Assembly: GCA_943331855.1 (NCBI GenBank)
Contig: CALQNE010000122.1
Coordinates: forward strand, 1 to 9,857
DNA from: Bordetella parapertussis
GTDB taxonomy: Bacteria; Pseudomonadota; Gammaproteobacteria; Burkholderiales; Burkholderiaceae_B
Length of the DNA stretch: 9,857 nt
Direction of reading: 5' to 3'
Part shown: piece after piece, positions 6,661 through 9,857 of the stretch
Numbering within the stretch: position 1 is the first letter of the stretch
Layout: each line of letters starts with the position of its first letter
Program-made: the position numbers and the translations under genes
The notes under the pieces: generated by a model
The model's input: the letters and a program-made list of their open reading frames with translations, nothing else
Database searches by the model: none
What the model was told of the DNA's origin: nothing

Positions 6661-7533
6661 ATGCGCTCACTCAACGTCGTTTTGATTACTGGGATTTCAG
6701 GCTCTGGTAAATCAGTGGCGTTGCGTATGCTTGAAGATGCCGACTACACCTGCGTAGACAATCTACCCGTGCGCTTTTTGCACGAGTTCATCGCATCACG
6801 TCGCGAAAATGTCGGCGAGCGAATTGCCGTAGCCATTGATGCCCGTTCGGCCGACGAGCTTGGCGAGCTTCCTGAAATCATCACTGCCCTGCGCGCAATG
6901 GGTACGCAATTACGCGTCGTGTTTCTTGAGGCTGACGACGAAACCCTGCTGCAACGCTATGCCGAGTCGCGTCGCCGTCATCCTCTTTCAGACCGGATGC
7001 GCAAAAAAGGCAAAGTACTTTCGCTAGAAGAATGTATCGCGCAAGAGCGCGAGCTATTAGATCCGTTGCGCAATCAAGGCAATGTCATCGACACATCGGG
7101 TCTGACTCCGGGTCAGCTTCGGGCTTGGGTACGCGATTTGGTACAAGCTGATCGCAGCCCCTTGTTGCTCACGTTCGAATCGTTTGCGTTCAAACATGGC
7201 GTACCCCGCGATGCTGATTTGGTCTTTGATGTGCGTTGTCTACCAAATCCACACTACGACCCCGTATTGCGACCCATGACCGGTCGAGATCAACCCGTCG
7301 CGGATTGGCTAGCGGGCTTTGACGATGTTGGGCAAATGGTTGATGACATCGATGGTTTTATTCGTAAGTGGCTGCCTCGCTACACCGAGGACACCCGCAG
7401 TTATTTGACTGTCGCAATCGGCTGCACGGGCGGCAAACATCGCTCAGTCTACGTCGTAGAAACGCTTGCTCGCCGTTTCGCGCAAGACAATCAGTTATTA
7501 GTGCGGCACCGTAATCAGCCCGGGCTAAGCTAA
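6661..7533 (+). CDS. rapZ: RapZ-family nucleotide-binding protein (RNase adapter homologue)
   Basis: The 290-residue product matches RapZ/YhbJ/YvcJ in length and parts. The N-terminal kinase-like domain has Walker A GISGSGKS at 11-18 and VDNLP at 32-36; the C-terminal domain shows DVRCLPNP at 190-197 and GCTGGKHRSV at 254-263, which in E. coli belongs to the region that binds RNA and glucosamine 6-phosphate. In E. coli RapZ guides RNase E to the small RNA GlmZ and so controls GlmS; GlmY and GlmZ are known from enterobacteria, so the target in this organism is not evident. ATG 6661 lies one base after the hprK stop, with AAGG at 6646-6649 as a possible ribosome site, so translation is probably coupled. 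Its TAA overlaps the rlpA ATG by one base. Confidence 0.95.
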   Translation: MRSLNVVLITGISGSGKSVALRMLEDADYTCVDNLPVRFLHEFIASRRENVGERIAVAIDARSADELGELPEIITALRAMGTQLRVVFLEADDETLLQRYAESRRRHPLSDRMRKKGKVLSLEECIAQERELLDPLRNQGNVIDTSGLTPGQLRAWVRDLVQADRSPLLLTFESFAFKHGVPRDADLVFDVRCLPNPHYDPVLRPMTGRDQPVADWLAGFDDVGQMVDDIDGFIRKWLPRYTEDTRSYLTVAIGCTGGKHRSVYVVETLARRFAQDNQLLVRHRNQPGLS

Positions 7534-8573
7534 TGCCAGGGTCCGTCACCCGCGTCGGACGACTGATCTGCATAAGTGTCTTAATCGCCCTGCTCGCGGC
7601 TTGCTCAAGCAGCGGTCGTCGTGGTGGGGGCTACTACCTTGACGACGGACCTGATGCCGTACCGCCCTCCAACCTGGATGCCGTCCCGGACGCAGTGCCT
7701 AAAATCGAACCCTTTGTTGCAGGTACGAGCAAGCCCTATGTTGTGTTCGGCAAAACCTACACCCCCGACTTGAGTGGTGGGCCTTACAAAGCGCAAGGGC
7801 GAGCCTCGTGGTACGGCAGAAAATTTCATGGCAACGCGACGGCGACTGGCGAGCGCTACAACATGTACACCATGACAGCGGCGCACCCCACGCTCCCTCT
7901 GCCGAGTTACGCCCGGGTAACACGGGTCTCGACTGGCAAAAGTGTGGTGGTCCGGGTCAACGACCGCGGTCCGTTTTTAAATGATCGTGTTATTGATTTG
8001 TCTTATGTCGCGGCCTACAAGCTAGGCATGTTGGGCCCAGGAAGTGCCGAGGTCCTTGTCGAGCGAATTACACCCGACCAAATACGCAATTGGCAATCGG
8101 CACCCGCGCCGAGCAACGTCGCTAGCGCACCCGAGGCGGCTGTGCCTGTCACGGTTAGCAGCAACCCGCCCCGCGTTGAGCCCCAGGCCCCTACAACGAG
8201 CCGTTTGATCGAGCCCACCCCCTTGCCGCCCCCTCGCGAAGCGCCCGCTCAACTCGCCGCCGCACCGAGCACCCCGACAAACACCACCTCAACATCGCTG
8301 CAAGCCAGCGCGTCGTCCACCACGGCGATTGCACCAAACAGCATGTTTTTACAGCTTGGTGCCTTCGCGGATGCCAGTAAGGCGCACGCGCTCGCCGCGC
8401 GGGTATCAAGCCAGATTCCAGCTGAACTTGGCACATCGGTAAGGGTGGACCAAAATGCGAGCAACTTGTATCGCGTAAGAATTGGACCCTTCGCCAGCCG
8501 CGATGCTGCGGTACAAGCGGTGAGCCCGATACAAACCTCAACTGGCGTTGCCCCGAGCCTGTCGCCACCCTAG
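7533..8573 (+). CDS. rlpA: RlpA-family septal ring lytic transglycosylase, SPOR-domain lipoprotein
   Basis: The 346-residue product starts with a lipoprotein signal: basic residues, a hydrophobic stretch at 11-22 and the lipobox LAAC with Cys24. Ser25-Ser26 follow, not Asp, which suggests the outer membrane. The RlpA double-psi beta-barrel (about 88-178) shows ASWYGRKFHGNATATGE at 91-107, AAH with His118, and VNDRGPF with Asp144; an equivalent His and Asp are needed for lytic activity in Pseudomonas RlpA. Residues 183-268 are a Pro/Ala/Ser/Thr-rich linker, and 272-345 form a SPOR domain (FLQLGAFAD, YRVRIGPF) that binds peptidoglycan stripped of stem peptides at the division septum. Its ATG overlaps the rapZ stop by one base, so it is read with the ptsN-hprK-rapZ run. 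It converges on rsmI with 26 bases between the stops. Confidence 0.9.
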   Translation: MPGSVTRVGRLICISVLIALLAACSSSGRRGGGYYLDDGPDAVPPSNLDAVPDAVPKIEPFVAGTSKPYVVFGKTYTPDLSGGPYKAQGRASWYGRKFHGNATATGERYNMYTMTAAHPTLPLPSYARVTRVSTGKSVVVRVNDRGPFLNDRVIDLSYVAAYKLGMLGPGSAEVLVERITPDQIRNWQSAPAPSNVASAPEAAVPVTVSSNPPRVEPQAPTTSRLIEPTPLPPPREAPAQLAAAPSTPTNTTSTSLQASASSTTAIAPNSMFLQLGAFADASKAHALAARVSSQIPAELGTSVRVDQNASNLYRVRIGPFASRDAAVQAVSPIQTSTGVAPSLSPP

Positions 8574-8581
8574 CGGGACGA

Positions 8582-8597
8582 CCTCAACCCAACGAGG
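8582..8597. terminator. Weak dyad between convergent rlpA and rsmI
   Basis: CCTC at 8582-8585 and GAGG at 8594-8597 flank an 8-base loop in the 26-base gap between the two stop codons. On the plus strand CTCTATTT follows. The 4-bp stem is too short for a confident terminator; it is the only terminator-like structure seen here. Confidence 0.15.
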
Positions 8598-8599
8598 CT

Positions 8600-9541
8600 C
8601 TATTTGAGCGGTTTACGCGCCAGCGCCCGTGCATACAGCGTATCTCGCGGCAATCCGGTGGCCTTAGCCGCAATCCGCGCCGCGTCACGCACAGATACGG
8701 ACTCGAGTAATGCATCGAGCCAAGCATCAATTGCAGCACCGCCTTCGAGGTCAAGCTCAGTGCTTTCGACGGGCTCAGGGGGATGCACAATCACGACATA
8801 CTCGCCTTGCTCTCGGTGTGCGTCCGCCTTTATCCACGTCTGCGCCTGCGCCAGTGGCATGCTGGCAATTTCTTCAAACCGCTTGGTGAGTTCACGGGCC
8901 AAGGCGATTTGACGATCGGGCCCTAAAACCTCAAGCAGGTCTTGCAGACTCGCAACAATGCGATGTGGGGCCTCATAAAAAACCGTTGCTGCAGGCAATT
9001 GCGTCCAGGCACGGATCCACCGCTGACGCGCAAGCGACTTCGTTGGCGCGAAACCTGCAAAGACAAAACCTGGCGAATGATCAGTGGTCACACCCGTCGC
9101 CATCAGTGCTGCGACCACTGCGCTCGGCCCAGGTAAAGGCACCACTTTTAGGCCCGCGGCATGAACCGCCTGCACCACACGCCCACCCGGGTCACTGACC
9201 GCGGGCGACCCGGCATCAGAAACGAGCGCCACGCGCTGCCCTGCCTGAAGGCGTTCGACAATCGCGCCAGCCGCGGCCGCTTCATTATGACGATGAACCG
9301 CGATCAGAGGCGTCGTAATCCCCCAGGCATCCATCAGCGTGCGACTGGCCCGGGTGTCTTCGGCTGCAATGACGTCTGCACGATCAAGTGCCTGCCATGC
9401 GCGCAGGGTCAGGTCCCCCAAATTACCGATTGGCGTGGCCACGACATATAAGGCATGGGTTGGCCAGGACTGCGCGTCCATGCGCTGCCCGACACGCTGC
9501 CAGGCATCCGGCAAATCTTCGGGCGGGACATTTTGATTCAT
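8600..9541 (-). CDS. rsmI: 16S rRNA (cytidine-1402-2'-O)-methyltransferase
   Basis: This 313-residue SAM-dependent enzyme of the tetrapyrrole-methylase-like class 2'-O-methylates C1402 in the 16S rRNA decoding centre, next to the RsmH modification. Visible motifs are VATPIGNLGDLTLRA at 34-48, AEDTR at 60-64, VSDAGSPAVSDPG at 107-119, PGPSA at 137-141, FYEAPHR at 188-194 and ARELTKRFEE at 215-224, all hallmarks of RsmI. The C-terminal part (about 268-312) is the small helical domain with LPRDTLY, which resembles RNA-recognition helices in the family. ATG 9541 gives about 27 residues before the core; Met21 at 9481 is an alternative start, and neither has a good Shine-Dalgarno. The gene is divergent from the yraN-family gene, a common neighbourhood. 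Confidence 0.96.
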   Translation of the reverse strand: MNQNVPPEDLPDAWQRVGQRMDAQSWPTHALYVVATPIGNLGDLTLRAWQALDRADVIAAEDTRASRTLMDAWGITTPLIAVHRHNEAAAAGAIVERLQAGQRVALVSDAGSPAVSDPGGRVVQAVHAAGLKVVPLPGPSAVVAALMATGVTTDHSPGFVFAGFAPTKSLARQRWIRAWTQLPAATVFYEAPHRIVASLQDLLEVLGPDRQIALARELTKRFEEIASMPLAQAQTWIKADAHREQGEYVVIVHPPEPVESTELDLEGGAAIDAWLDALLESVSVRDAARIAAKATGLPRDTLYARALARKPLK

Positions 9542-9570
9542 GGTGCAGCACTAGAAGTCAGAATGATGGC

Positions 9571-9599
9571 AGTGTAGTCGGCTTGTCAGGCCGCGTCAT
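9571..9599 (-). promoter_or_regulatory. Possible sigma-70 promoter for rsmI with a dyad in its spacer
   Basis: Read on the minus strand, ATGACG (9599-9594) and TACACT (9576-9571) match the -35 and -10 at 4 of 6 positions each, with a 17-base spacer. Transcription would start near 9564, about 23 bases before the rsmI ATG. The spacer is largely an imperfect inverted repeat, CGGCTTG / CAGGCCG at 9579-9593. The match is moderate and unproven. Confidence 0.3.
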
Positions 9600-9613
9600 A
9601 ACGGCCCACGCAT

Positions 9614-9628
9614 GGCCAGCCGATGGCC
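9614..9628. repeat. Short inverted repeat in the rsmI / yraN gap
   Basis: GGCCA at 9614-9618 and TGGCC at 9624-9628 flank five bases. The same sites are part of a direct repeat of ATGGCC (9612-9617 and 9623-9628). The dyad lies 35 bases before the yraN start. It may be a chance feature of GC-rich DNA. Confidence 0.3.
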
Positions 9629-9663
9629 GCCCGGCACGCTCCCTCAATCTCTGATACCAAAGC

Positions 9664-9857
9664 ATGACCTCTTCAGACGACTCGCTCGACCCATTTTTTG
9701 CGCTCGCGCAACAAACCCAACGCAAAGCCCTGCAAATACGTCGGCGCAAACTTGCCCGCCGCGCGGGCGCCCAACGCAAACCCAAGGCACCCAGCGGCCC
9801 ACCCTCACGCGCGCCGCAGCAAAAAATCGGGGACCGGTATGAACAGGCGGCCTGGGA
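9664..9857 (+). CDS. yraN: YraN/UPF0102-family protein, N-terminal part (cut by window edge)
   Basis: An ATG at 9664 opens a frame that runs off the right edge after 64 complete codons. The last visible residues, KIGDRYEQAAW at 54-64, fit the conserved start of the UPF0102 domain, which opens with Gly-x-x-x-Glu-x-x-A before a restriction-endonuclease-like fold. Before it is a basic 50-residue extension with RRRKLARR at 26-33, likely disordered, as in some betaproteobacterial members. The start is bounded by an in-frame TGA at 9652-9654, so no longer form is possible; no clear ribosome site is seen. Position divergent from rsmI matches the conserved rsmI-yraN neighbourhood, on which this name partly rests. 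The molecular function of the family is not settled. The catalytic-fold residues lie outside the window. Confidence 0.72.
   Translation, partial: MTSSDDSLDPFFALAQQTQRKALQIRRRKLARRAGAQRKPKAPSGPPSRAPQQKIGDRYEQAAW

Noticed and set aside
8191..8568. A 125-codon minus-strand frame inside rlpA.
   Set aside because: It lies opposite the low-complexity linker and SPOR domain of rlpA and reads as Arg/Trp/Cys-rich noise.
9161..9654. Several plus-strand frames opposite rsmI.
   Set aside because: rsmI motifs are complete on the minus strand, so these are shadows.
1..9857. Mobile element, CRISPR, toxin-antitoxin, defence or biosynthetic cluster.
   Set aside because: Every gene belongs to a conserved housekeeping family in a familiar order; no transposase, integrase, spaced direct repeats or small toxin-antitoxin pair is seen.

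Overview
The window looks like chromosomal core sequence from a betaproteobacterium of the order Burkholderiales, most likely an Alcaligenaceae-type organism. This rests on gene order (apt / kdsD-kdsC-lptC-lptA-lptB / hpf-ptsN-hprK-rapZ / rlpA / rsmI / yraN), on HPr kinase sitting beside EIIA-Ntr, and on protein style recalled from memory; no search was run. It is gene dense: no stretch above about 300 bases lacks a gene. I saw no tRNA, rRNA, CRISPR array, insertion sequence or prophage gene.

Layout. Bases 1-105 are the last 34 codons of a biosynthetic threonine ammonia-lyase (ilvA). Convergent to it is apt (132-692, minus). Divergent from apt runs the lipopolysaccharide block: kdsD (809-1816) and kdsC (1830-2429) make the Kdo precursor, and lptC (2440-3057), lptA (3054-3764) and lptB (3776-4564) encode parts of the LPS transport machine. 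Spacing is 13, 10, -4 and 11 bases, so they look co-transcribed.

A 202-base gap (4565-4766) follows, where many proteobacteria carry rpoN (sigma-54); here rpoN is absent. Then come hpf (4767-5093), ptsN (5245-5700), hprK (5733-6659), rapZ (6661-7533) and rlpA (7533-8573). This is the nitrogen-type phosphotransferase module (EIIA-Ntr and HPr kinase/phosphorylase) with a ribosome hibernation factor, a RapZ-family NTPase and a cell-wall lytic lipoprotein. Several small DNA/RNA structures sit in its gaps: an AT-rich dyad and a tandem 8-base repeat before hpf, a long hairpin after hpf, a promoter-like site almost touching the ptsN start, and a GCAA-tetraloop hairpin between ptsN and hprK.

The right end holds rsmI (8600-9541, minus) and the divergent start of a yraN-family gene (9664 to the edge), a conserved neighbourhood.

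I did not find a convincing undescribed system. The points most worth checking are the missing rpoN, the probable leaderless ptsN promoter with an overlapping dyad, and the hairpins flanking ptsN. All promoter and hairpin calls were made by eye.
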